Source of the DNA: Parasegetibacter sp. NRK P23
GTDB taxonomy: Bacteria > Bacteroidota > Bacteroidia > Chitinophagales > Chitinophagaceae
Reading direction: 5' to 3'
Length of the DNA: 64,000 bases
Assembly (NCBI RefSeq): GCF_023721715.1
Contig: NZ_JAMDLG010000001.1
Span: 2,953,784-3,017,783 of the forward strand
This document shows, one piece after another, positions 49,193-57,124 of the stretch. The translations under genes and the position numbers were made by a program. Below the pieces are notes generated by a model. The model searched no databases, was not told the origin of the DNA, and saw only the letters and a list, made by a program, of their open reading frames with translations. Position 1 is the first letter of the stretch, and the number at the start of each line of letters is the position of its first letter.

Positions 49193-49243
49193 CTATACTA
49201 TACTATACTAGTACAAATATATCTTTTTTCAGCGCTTCGCAAA
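49193..49243 (-). promoter_or_regulatory. Promoter with tandem CTATA operator array before SusC
   Basis: On the minus strand TTTG (49240-49243) is followed after 18 bases by TATATTTG (49214-49221), a full match to the Bacteroidota -33/-7 promoter. Directly downstream, the + strand reads three CTATA units and one CTAGT (49193-49212), a tandem 5-base array at the expected transcription start. TTCTATACTATA (49191-49202) recurs exactly at 56257-56268 before the GntR gene. Repressor binding here would block initiation. Confidence 0.65.
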
Positions 49244-49271
49244 AAAAATATTCCTGGTTTAAATACAGTTG

Positions 49272-51329
49272 TCAATTCCGCTGAATGATTTGATAAATTG
49301 CGGCATCTTCGGGCAGCACATCAAAAGATATTTCACTTGAAAAGGGCACAAGCGCTTCTGAAAAAAGGGATTGAAGTACAAGACGGCTTCCCCGTTTCAG
49401 CCCGATCCTTTCCGGGGAGAAACGGAATGTTTTTTCCTCCTTTCCGAAATTAAAAGCGGCGATATAGGTGTCTCTTCCCTGCTTTTTCACAAAGAGTTCC
49501 ACGCCTTTATTGCCCGTATTGGACTCTATCGGGCGGAAGCTCTTTCCATCTTTCATGATCCGGAGCAAATCCTTTTGTTGCAGTAAGTTCTTTGCAATGC
49601 TGGTCCATGGCCCTTGTTGAGAGAAATCATCTCCGGTAATCAGTGTTCCGGTCACAATAGCGGAAGCGAGTCGTGCACGGTTGGCACCTTCCTTTTCCTT
49701 TCCGAAAACAACATGGTCTCCGTCAATAAAATCGTAAAGGCTACTCTGCCACCAGCCGTATCCTGTACTGTTCAATGTATATTCCGTATTGTCGATGGCG
49801 CTGAACGCGTCGCAGCCCACGCGCCGCATGTGCACGTACCGGGCAGTCGCCATATTGGGAGAAATGGCGGCATACAACAACATGGCGCCATCCAGTACGC
49901 TGTCCATAAAAGCCATACCCACTTTGTAAGCCTGCATACCTGTTGTAACCGCCGGATCTGCGAAGCGGTCGGCTTCCAGTGCACCATGGCCAAGGAAGTC
50001 CACTTTTATCATGGTGAAACCGGCTTCTTTAAAGCGGTTCAGCAAATAAGCCATCCGTTGTTGGGTACCCGGATGCGTGGGATCCATGGCCCGTGCACCA
50101 TCTATATCCATCGGTGCGCCTTTCGCTTTCAACCAGGTTTCTTCATAACGGTAAGGCCCTGCTTCCATCTTCCTGGGCGTTTTGCTCCAGTCAGCGAACG
50201 GTGCCCAGTAAATACCGGGTTGTAATCCTTTCTGTTTGCAATAAGCGGAGAATGCCGCTAACGCGGAGAAATCACCAGTCATGCCACCTGTGAGGTTATC
50301 CCAGTAAGAATCTATATCAATGTATAAAGTACTGTCTGCGTTACGGAACGTTTTACAGGAGTCCGCAAAAAAATCGACCACCTTCTTTGCATTGTCCAGC
50401 GATATATTGCTTTGAATGGCGCCCCAACTGTTCCAGCCCATCGGCGTTGCCTTCTTCCATTTGAAAACAACCGGTGGCTCCGCCAACCTGTTCAGTCGGG
50501 CATAGGTTTCCATCCCTTCACGCCAGTCGCTAAAGAAGCCTACCATTATTTTGGGAGAACGAGCTACACTGTCTTTCGCGCCAACGATCCCATGCGGATT
50601 TCTATCGTGTGTTGTTATACTGTCCGTGTAGCCGCCGAAAGCGGTAACCGCAACTTCGTTTCCGGAAAGGTGTTTTACCTGCACTCCCGATTTCCACACC
50701 TCATGTTCTATGGAACCAATTACCATTCCTTCCCGGCTTCCATTGCTGTACAAAGCTGTTGCTTCGCTGCTTGTGTAATCGGCACCCTCCAGCGTACAGG
50801 CATTGTAGCGCACCCACATATCATTGTCAAAGGGCACGAAAAGGCCCCTGCGGTCTTCGCCTTGCGGTGCGATAACGGTAGCGCCGGAGAACGGTGCGGA
50901 ATAGTTCACGCCGGCATTCAAAGCACGTTTGTTTACCTGTACAAAAAAATAATCTTTTCCCGGGTAAACATAGAACAACTGCTGCATCATGTTTTTGCCG
51001 CTACCGCGGTTTACCACGAATAATTTTCCTTTCCCGAAAGCGTCTTTCAACGGCGTGATTGCACAGTCATTAAAGACGAGAGTTCTGCTATCGCCACTAT
51101 CCGGACCACTATACTGCGCATGCACGTTCCGCACTTTCAGTTTTCCGTTCACATACACATCATAAATACCGCGCTCCAGCGCGTAACGGATATAACTGTT
51201 CTTTCCGAAAGGCATTGTTAGTACAGAATCTTTCCGGATATCCTTTGCTTCCGCGGGTGCGGCCATCAGCAATGTGCAAAGGATCAACAATGGAGGCGCA
51301 CATCGCCACGCACAAAAAATGTTCTTCAT
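49272..51329 (-). CDS. Clan GH-D (GH27-like) alpha-galactosidase
   Basis: A 685-residue secreted protein with signal ending APAEA. An N-terminal beta-domain of about 290 residues precedes the barrel, which opens with KKATPMGWNSWGAIQSN, the GH27/GH36 signature. It continues with LYIDIDSYWDNLTGG, LQPGIYWAPFADW and FTMIKVDFLGHGALEAD (nucleophile Asp in KVDF). VHMRRVGCDAFSAIDN is the candidate acid/base segment. The C-terminal beta-domain ends DAAIYQIIQRN. It should remove alpha-galactose or a related alpha-linked sugar such as beta-L-arabinopyranose. The exact family (GH27 or a GH36 branch) is not settled by eye. It lies 27 bases after GH36. Confidence 0.78.
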   Translation of the reverse strand: MKNIFCAWRCAPPLLILCTLLMAAPAEAKDIRKDSVLTMPFGKNSYIRYALERGIYDVYVNGKLKVRNVHAQYSGPDSGDSRTLVFNDCAITPLKDAFGKGKLFVVNRGSGKNMMQQLFYVYPGKDYFFVQVNKRALNAGVNYSAPFSGATVIAPQGEDRRGLFVPFDNDMWVRYNACTLEGADYTSSEATALYSNGSREGMVIGSIEHEVWKSGVQVKHLSGNEVAVTAFGGYTDSITTHDRNPHGIVGAKDSVARSPKIMVGFFSDWREGMETYARLNRLAEPPVVFKWKKATPMGWNSWGAIQSNISLDNAKKVVDFFADSCKTFRNADSTLYIDIDSYWDNLTGGMTGDFSALAAFSAYCKQKGLQPGIYWAPFADWSKTPRKMEAGPYRYEETWLKAKGAPMDIDGARAMDPTHPGTQQRMAYLLNRFKEAGFTMIKVDFLGHGALEADRFADPAVTTGMQAYKVGMAFMDSVLDGAMLLYAAISPNMATARYVHMRRVGCDAFSAIDNTEYTLNSTGYGWWQSSLYDFIDGDHVVFGKEKEGANRARLASAIVTGTLITGDDFSQQGPWTSIAKNLLQQKDLLRIMKDGKSFRPIESNTGNKGVELFVKKQGRDTYIAAFNFGKEEKTFRFSPERIGLKRGSRLVLQSLFSEALVPFSSEISFDVLPEDAAIYQIIQRN

Positions 51330-51356
51330 GTTACTCGTTTTCCGGGTTAAGAAAAG

Positions 51357-53510
51357 CTATTTCACCTCTGTTAATTCGATCACAGCGCTGGAAAGCGCAT
51401 TGCTTTGCGACACCATCAGTCCATTTTCCATCAGGTATTCCCCGGTAAATGTTTTACCGTTTTCTGACAGGGAAGGGTTTGCGCCGGGGTAAATATTGGT
51501 TTCATTTACCAGGTACTTTTTGAGTGGATCCAACCCTTTCAATTTTACCGCGGACCAGTTCTCTCCATATCTTGGATGAAGGGTATAGGCGAAGAGTACC
51601 GCCTTTTGTTTCAGACTGTCAACATACATGAGGGCGGCCCTTCCATCCATTGTTGGCGCTATCAGCCGGAACAAATCACCCTGTCCTATTACGGGGCTCA
51701 GTTCTTTGTATTTCTTCACCGCGGCTTTGCTGAACGCGATATCCGTTTCGGAAAGGTGGGCCAGGTTGATGTCATAGCCCAACCGGCCCATCATAGCCAC
51801 GTCGGTCCTGAATTTCAAAGGTTGTTTGCCCCAGGAAGTGATGTGCGCGGCGATGGTATTGGCGGGAAAGAAATAAGAGTAGCCCCACTGGATGAAGATG
51901 CGTTCCACAGCATCGGTGTTATCGCTGGGCCAGAACTCAGTAAAATACTGGAGCGCACCATAATCGGTTCTGCCGCCACCGCCGGAGCACAACATGATGG
52001 GCAATGCCGGATACTTTTTCCTGATCCTTTCCATTACAGCATAAAATCCTTTCACGTAATCGATGTATACCTGCGACTGTTTATTTTTCAGGAACGGAGA
52101 ATAAGTATTGGTCATCATCCGGTTGCAATCCCATTTGATGTAGGCGATGCCGGGATTAGTAGTAAGCAGGTCGTCCACGAGTTTGTATACGAAATCCTGT
52201 ACCTGTGGATTGATAAGGTCCAGCACCAGTTGATTGCGGAAATAATGCTCTTTCCTGTTCGGAAGTTTCAGTACCCAGTCCGGATGCTTTTCATACAATT
52301 CACTTTTCGGATTCACCATTTCCGGTTCTATCCAGATGCCGAATTTCACGCCTTTTTCGTTTGCGCCTTTTACCAGTGCTGATACGCCATTGGTCAATAT
52401 TTTTTTATTGGCATCCCAATCGCCCAAACCGGCATTGTCGCTATGGCGGGGATATTTGTTGCCGAACCAGCCATCGTCCAGCAGGAACATGTCTACACCA
52501 AGTTCTTTCGCTTCACCGAAGAGCGCGATAAGTTTTTTCTCATCGAAATCGAATTGTGTGGCTTCCCAGTTGTTGAGCAGGGTCATCCTTTCTTTGTTGC
52601 CGTTCAGCACCCCATGATTCCTACCCCAGGCATGGAAGTTACGGGAAGCCTGCCCTTTCCCCATATCGCTGTAAGTAAAGATGAACGCGGGTGTGGTAAA
52701 ATTCTTTTTCGTTTCCAGCGTGTATTCGGACGCGAAAGGATTCATTCCGGAAACTATGCGCAGTTGCTGCTTTTCATCCACTTCAAATGCGAACTGAAAA
52801 TTGCCCGTCCAGGCCAGTGTGCCCAGCAGCACTTCCCCTTCCTCTTCCGTGGCGGGCCGGTTGGTAGCCAGCGCGAATGCCGGGGTCTGGTACATATTGG
52901 CGCGGGTACCGAGCTTACTGTCGATGATTTTGATACCGCTGGTAAGTTTTGTTTCTGATATGTGCATTTCCTCTGCCCAGTCGCCATGGAACTGCGTGAG
53001 CCAGTAATCGTCCGCTTTGAAATGCAACATGGAAGACGCGAAATGGGTGAGTTGAACAGGCGCTTTTTCTGTGTGTGAAATCTCCACCCATTCCTTCAGC
53101 ACATTCTCTTTGCTGAAAGCGCTGAAATGCAGTACAACCTTCACCGGGTATACCATATCCTTCAACACGATACTCGTGGTTGTGTTCCCGCCTTCATTTT
53201 TAACGGCATGGGATTCGTACACCAGTTCCAATGAAGGATTGCCATCGGCATGAATCATTCTTACCGCGGGTTCAAAAAGATTATCGCCACCTGAAGGCAC
53301 ATAGGCTTCGCCATTGCCGGGAGAAAGCAATGCTTTTGAAGGAGCAGACAATTTCTTTCCCAGGTACGACTGGTACAATCTTCCGTTGGTACCCACTGTG
53401 AATACCAGACTTATTTTCTCCGTTTCTATGGCAATCTGTTGTTGTGCCGAAGTGGTTCCCCCTTTCATCAGCAACAATAAAACACCTAAAACCCTGATCA
53501 GATTTTTCAT
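51357..53510 (-). CDS. GH36 alpha-galactosidase
   Basis: A GH36 of about 717 residues with signal MKNLIRVLGVLLLLMKGGTTSAQ; the ORF extends 16 codons upstream without a signal. The N-terminal supersandwich is followed by the barrel: LLNNWEATQFDFDEKKL, MFLLDDGWFGNKYP, FGIWIEPEMVNPKSELYEKHPDW, nucleophile Asp in YIKWDCNRMM, CSGGGGRTDYGALQYFTEFWPSDNTDA with the acid/base Asp, and HITSWGKQP. All core residues look present. It cleaves terminal alpha-galactose from oligosaccharides, here in the periplasm. It follows the symporter gene closely and precedes the second alpha-galactosidase. Confidence 0.92.
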   Translation of the reverse strand: MKNLIRVLGVLLLLMKGGTTSAQQQIAIETEKISLVFTVGTNGRLYQSYLGKKLSAPSKALLSPGNGEAYVPSGGDNLFEPAVRMIHADGNPSLELVYESHAVKNEGGNTTTSIVLKDMVYPVKVVLHFSAFSKENVLKEWVEISHTEKAPVQLTHFASSMLHFKADDYWLTQFHGDWAEEMHISETKLTSGIKIIDSKLGTRANMYQTPAFALATNRPATEEEGEVLLGTLAWTGNFQFAFEVDEKQQLRIVSGMNPFASEYTLETKKNFTTPAFIFTYSDMGKGQASRNFHAWGRNHGVLNGNKERMTLLNNWEATQFDFDEKKLIALFGEAKELGVDMFLLDDGWFGNKYPRHSDNAGLGDWDANKKILTNGVSALVKGANEKGVKFGIWIEPEMVNPKSELYEKHPDWVLKLPNRKEHYFRNQLVLDLINPQVQDFVYKLVDDLLTTNPGIAYIKWDCNRMMTNTYSPFLKNKQSQVYIDYVKGFYAVMERIRKKYPALPIMLCSGGGGRTDYGALQYFTEFWPSDNTDAVERIFIQWGYSYFFPANTIAAHITSWGKQPLKFRTDVAMMGRLGYDINLAHLSETDIAFSKAAVKKYKELSPVIGQGDLFRLIAPTMDGRAALMYVDSLKQKAVLFAYTLHPRYGENWSAVKLKGLDPLKKYLVNETNIYPGANPSLSENGKTFTGEYLMENGLMVSQSNALSSAVIELTEVK

Positions 53511-53558
53511 CCTTTTGATTAATTTATTAAAGTGAGCACAGTATGAAAAGCCCCGCAT

Positions 53559-55148
53559 TTATGCCGCGAGCCCGTATTCAGAAAAAAGCAGGAACATCCC
53601 AGCCATCAGTACCAGCAGGGCCGCGAAGAACCAATAGCGCGCGCGCCAGGGGCGCATGTTCACCACTGCCATATTTTTAGCTACATAAGCCACGGGCATA
53701 GGTCGCAGCTTCCCGATCAGCAACATCAACATCACCGACACCGCAAATAAAATGGCCAGTACATGCAGGTAATTCAATCCGGTATCCACCACGAACTGAC
53801 TGATGCCATACATCACGATAAAGAACACCAGTCCCACTTTCGCCGCCAGCTCCGGCACGCGTTTGGTTAACAATCCAATGATCATTACCGTGAATACCGG
53901 CACACTGAAAAAGCTGGATATTTTTTGAATATAGTGGTAGAACCCTCCATCGAAATACAGGATGAAAGGCGAAAAACACATCGCCAGCACCGTGATGGTG
54001 ACCTGGAAAATCCGGCCCGTTCTTACCAGCTCTTTATCGCTGGCCGCGGCTTTCCGCCAGGGCTTGTACAGGTTCATGATGAACAATGTCCCGGAGCTGT
54101 TCAGTCCCGCATTGAAAGTACTGATGGCGGCACCGAACACGATCGCGGCCATGAAGCCCGTTAACAAAGACGGCAACACATCACTCACCAGCTTTGGGAA
54201 CACCGTGGCCGTATTGGTGATGTCGGGGTAAAGATGCACCGCGATCAACCCCGGCACATTGAGGAGTAAAGGAGAAATCAGTTTGCCCACGCAGGCCAGG
54301 GAAATCCCTTTCTGCCCTTGCGACAGACTCTTCGAAGCCAGCACCTGCTGCACAATGTATTGCTCCATACCCCAGTAATACAGGTTGATCAGGAACATTC
54401 CCGTAAACAGCGTGCCGAACGGAATGGGATCATTCGCCCCTCCGATCGCGTTGAGGTGTTCCTTCTCCGAACCGGTAATCTTTTCGATTCCATGAAGTAC
54501 ACTACCGTCGCCGAGGTATTGCAGGCTGAACCAGAGCAGCAGGAAGCCGCCTATCAACATACCCAGTCCCTGCACCAGGTCGGACACCGTGATCGCGCGC
54601 AACCCGCCCAATACCGTGTAACAACAACCAATAATCCCCACCAGCACCACCAGTATCCAGATGGCTGAAAAATAGCTGATTCCCAATGCTGTGTCGATAT
54701 GAAAAATACCGTTCAGCGCCACTGCGCTCCCGTACAACACCGTAGGGATAAGACTTACAAGATAGCTGGCCAGGAAAATAAGGGACACGATGCGCTTCAT
54801 GCCTTTTCCAAAACGTTGTTCCAGAAAATCGGGCGTGGTTACCGCACCCATCTTCAGGTAAACCGGCAGGAAAAACTCCGCCACAATCAGCATCGCGAGG
54901 ATGGAACTCATGCCCCAGGCCATCACCGACATATCGTTGGTATACACAAATTCATTCTCGCCGATGAACTGGTTGCAACTGATGTTGGTGAGAAAAAGAG
55001 AGGTCCCCACCATCCAGAAGCCCAGCGACCGGTTGCCCATAAAATAGGCTGCGGTCGTATTCAGTTTCACCTTCCTTGTTTTGAAGATGGAAATGACGGC
55101 AACCAATGTCAGGAACAAAAAAAATCCTATGAGCCCGGTCTGGTTCAT
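53559..55148 (-). CDS. Sodium:solute symporter (SSS family), probable galactose/sugar carrier
   Basis: A 529-residue inner-membrane protein with about 13-14 hydrophobic segments. Landmarks are GNRSLGFWMVGTSLFLTNISCNQFIGENEFVYT, GAVTTPDFLEQRFGKGMKR, TVLGGLRAITVSDLVQGLGM, YYWGMEQYIVQQVLASKSLSQGQKG and GAAISTFNAGLNSSGTLFIMNLY. It is the first structural gene after the GntR regulator (19 bases) and precedes GH36, so it most likely carries galactose or another monosaccharide made by the alpha-galactosidases (inference). The second symporter at 34025 belongs to a different branch and probably has a different cargo. Confidence 0.88.
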   Translation of the reverse strand: MNQTGLIGFFLFLTLVAVISIFKTRKVKLNTTAAYFMGNRSLGFWMVGTSLFLTNISCNQFIGENEFVYTNDMSVMAWGMSSILAMLIVAEFFLPVYLKMGAVTTPDFLEQRFGKGMKRIVSLIFLASYLVSLIPTVLYGSAVALNGIFHIDTALGISYFSAIWILVVLVGIIGCCYTVLGGLRAITVSDLVQGLGMLIGGFLLLWFSLQYLGDGSVLHGIEKITGSEKEHLNAIGGANDPIPFGTLFTGMFLINLYYWGMEQYIVQQVLASKSLSQGQKGISLACVGKLISPLLLNVPGLIAVHLYPDITNTATVFPKLVSDVLPSLLTGFMAAIVFGAAISTFNAGLNSSGTLFIMNLYKPWRKAAASDKELVRTGRIFQVTITVLAMCFSPFILYFDGGFYHYIQKISSFFSVPVFTVMIIGLLTKRVPELAAKVGLVFFIVMYGISQFVVDTGLNYLHVLAILFAVSVMLMLLIGKLRPMPVAYVAKNMAVVNMRPWRARYWFFAALLVLMAGMFLLFSEYGLAA

Positions 55149-55167
55149 GGTAGTTATCGGCTAATCG

Positions 55168-56184
55168 TTACAGTGAGTTCCTCCTGATGAGCACAGTGGG
55201 AATAATTTCCTGTATCTTTTTTCTTTTCAGCACAAAATCCGCCGCCTTCTCCGCCATTACTTTAAAATCGGCGGAATAAGTGGTGATCCCGTCCATAATC
55301 AGTTCTTTCACCACCTCGTCGTTATGAGACAGAATACCAACATCTTTGCCGGGTACCAGTCCTTTCAGTTTACAATCCTTCAGCATGTTCCACAACTCGG
55401 TGTTGTTGATTGTGAAATACACCTTCCCTTTTTCGATGGTACCGGAAAGGTATTCCGCCCGTATTTCACTGTTGATGCCCACTTCTTTCACGAACTTCTT
55501 GTACGCGTGCAGTATCTCAATGGGGGTATCCGCCGCGGGCCGGTGGTAATACACCATGCCTTCGTAGGCACGGATGGTATCTTTCAGTTCCATGAATACC
55601 CGGTACGATGACTGCTCAAATTCCTGTGCGATATAGGAATGGTCAGCACCAATCTGTTCGTACCTGTCTATCATCAGGAAATTGTTCATAGGGAGGGCCT
55701 CCAGTATTTTTGCCGTGCGCGTATGCGGGATAGGCGCCACCACGTACATGCCATATTGCCCGCGCACTTTGTTGATGGTACTTTCAAACACATCAATATT
55801 GTTGTGGTGAAAGAACACATCGATATGAACCCCTTTTCCCACGCGTGAGCGGAAAGTTTTATAGAAAGTTTCCTGGAATGCATCAAAGGCGAATAAAATA
55901 AGGGCCACCCGCAAATGCTGTTTCACATCCACATTAGACACAAAAAAGCCCACCCGGTTCTTCGATTCCACGATGCCTCTTTTCACGAGGTCCTTATACG
56001 CTTTGGCGATGGTTTCCCGGGCGAAACCGAATTCATTGATAAGGTTGTTCACGGAGGGCAGCATATCGCCCTGGGCTAAGGTTTTGTTCTGAATGGCGTT
56101 CAGGATGCCGTTCACGAGTTGCTCGTGTTTCGACAGGCCATGCACGCCTTCCATTTCGTAAATCTGTTCAAAAACGGTATTCAT
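55168..56184 (-). CDS. GntR-family regulator with LacI/periplasmic-binding-like sensor domain
   Basis: A 338-residue transcription factor. Residues about 15-82 form the GntR winged helix (QLVNGILNAIQNKTLAQGDMLPSVNNLINEF to GIVESKNRVGFFV). The rest is a sugar-binding sensor fold (HLRVALILFAFDAFQETFYKTF, GKDVGILSHNDEVVKELIMDGITTYSADFKVMAEKAADFVL), ending with the LacI-type IIPTVLIRRNSL. The same build is found in the Bacteroides L-fucose repressor FucR. It heads the symporter-GH36-GH27 run. CTATN arrays at its own promoter and at the SusC promoter are its likely operators, giving autoregulation and control of the uptake genes (inference). The inducer is probably L-fucose, galactose or a derivative. 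Confidence 0.87.
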   Translation of the reverse strand: MNTVFEQIYEMEGVHGLSKHEQLVNGILNAIQNKTLAQGDMLPSVNNLINEFGFARETIAKAYKDLVKRGIVESKNRVGFFVSNVDVKQHLRVALILFAFDAFQETFYKTFRSRVGKGVHIDVFFHHNNIDVFESTINKVRGQYGMYVVAPIPHTRTAKILEALPMNNFLMIDRYEQIGADHSYIAQEFEQSSYRVFMELKDTIRAYEGMVYYHRPAADTPIEILHAYKKFVKEVGINSEIRAEYLSGTIEKGKVYFTINNTELWNMLKDCKLKGLVPGKDVGILSHNDEVVKELIMDGITTYSADFKVMAEKAADFVLKRKKIQEIIPTVLIRRNSL

Positions 56185-56248
56185 TGTACTTATTCGGAAT
56201 GCAAGTAAAATCGTTATCTAATTTAAAATCAATTAATTGAGAATTAAT

Positions 56249-56283
56249 CTATCCTATTCTATACTATAATGAAATCAAATGTA
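56249..56283 (-). promoter_or_regulatory. gntR promoter with CTATN operator array
   Basis: TACATTTG (minus strand, 56276-56283) fits the -7 consensus TAnnTTTG; no good TTTG -33 box is seen. Seven bases downstream lie four tandem pentamers on the + strand: CTATC, CTATT, CTATA, CTATA (56249-56268). The position relative to the -7 box and the sequence match the array at the SusC promoter. Confidence 0.55.
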
Positions 56284-56341
56284 GAAAATAAGATTGAAAA
56301 AAGGTGTTTTGAAAGAAGATTTTGTGTGCATCTTTCAAATA

Positions 56342-56375
56342 CAAAGCGGCGATCCCCACAGAGACCGCCGCTTTG
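56342..56375. terminator. Perfect hairpin between HPP and gntR genes
   Basis: CAAAGCGGCG (56342-56351) and CGCCGCTTTG (56366-56375) form a perfect 10-bp stem with a 14-base loop. It lies 87 bases beyond the stop of the minus-strand HPP gene and upstream of the gntR promoter region, so it most likely ends the HPP transcript. There is no strong T-run. Confidence 0.55.
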
Positions 56376-56461
56376 ACTTGTATTCAATCATACTTATTAC
56401 CGGGGTTTGAGCGGAAGGAGATTCCAGTTTTCCACCTCCATCATACTGGATCAGCAGCATA

Positions 56462-57070
56462 TCATCTTCCCCGGAACAATCTCCTGGAAATGATCAACCG
56501 TTTCCATACCCTTGTAAATCTTTTATTGGTGGGATAGCCGCGTTCCGGTGTCATATTATTGAAGATTACCGCCGTCATAAAAAGAAGGAGTACGCCGGTA
56601 AGTACAGGTGAAAGCACGTACCAATAACCGAGCGCCTTGATCTTTTCTGAACCAATAATGGCGATCAGCGCCGTAGCCCCGCCGGGAGGATGAAGTGTTT
56701 TTGTGATCTGCATCAGTACGATGGAGGCTGAAACCGCCAGCGGCGCCGACAACCAGAGCAGGTCCGGCAACAGTTGCTGAATAGTAACCCCGACCAGCGC
56801 CGAAATCACATGCCCGCCGATCAGGTTCCGGGGTTGCGACAACGGACTCTGAATGGCGCCGTACACCAATACGCTGGACGCGCCAAAAGAGCCGATCAGC
56901 AATACATTGTCCTGGGAAAGCAACACCTTACGCTGAAGGAACGCGATGAGCCCTATCCCGAAGAAGGAACCGATGAACGACCAGAAATGTTCCTTCGCAT
57001 CAACAAGGGTCTCTTTATAAACGATATACTTCGACAGGCGCGAGAACCGCCTGATCCGTTTCCGCATCAT
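56462..57070 (-). CDS. HPP-family integral membrane protein
   Basis: A protein of about 202 residues starting MMRKRIRRFSRLSKY; the ORF extension upstream begins with TTG and is less likely. After a basic N-terminus come four or five hydrophobic segments with HPP family marks: FGIGLIAFLQ, LLIGSFGASSVLVYGAIQSPLSQPRNLIGGHVISALVGV and LHPPGGATALIAIIG. The HPP triplet is in KTLHPPGGA. Some members of the family are linked to nitrite transport in plastids and cyanobacteria; the role in Bacteroidota is unknown. It is not obviously tied to the neighbouring sugar locus. Confidence 0.88.
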   Translation of the reverse strand: MMRKRIRRFSRLSKYIVYKETLVDAKEHFWSFIGSFFGIGLIAFLQRKVLLSQDNVLLIGSFGASSVLVYGAIQSPLSQPRNLIGGHVISALVGVTIQQLLPDLLWLSAPLAVSASIVLMQITKTLHPPGGATALIAIIGSEKIKALGYWYVLSPVLTGVLLLFMTAVIFNNMTPERGYPTNKRFTRVWKRLIISRRLFRGR

Positions 57071-57124
57071 GCGCAAGCTATTGAGCCGCAAAGGTACAGC
57101 ATTGCGTGTAAGCTACCGAAGGAT

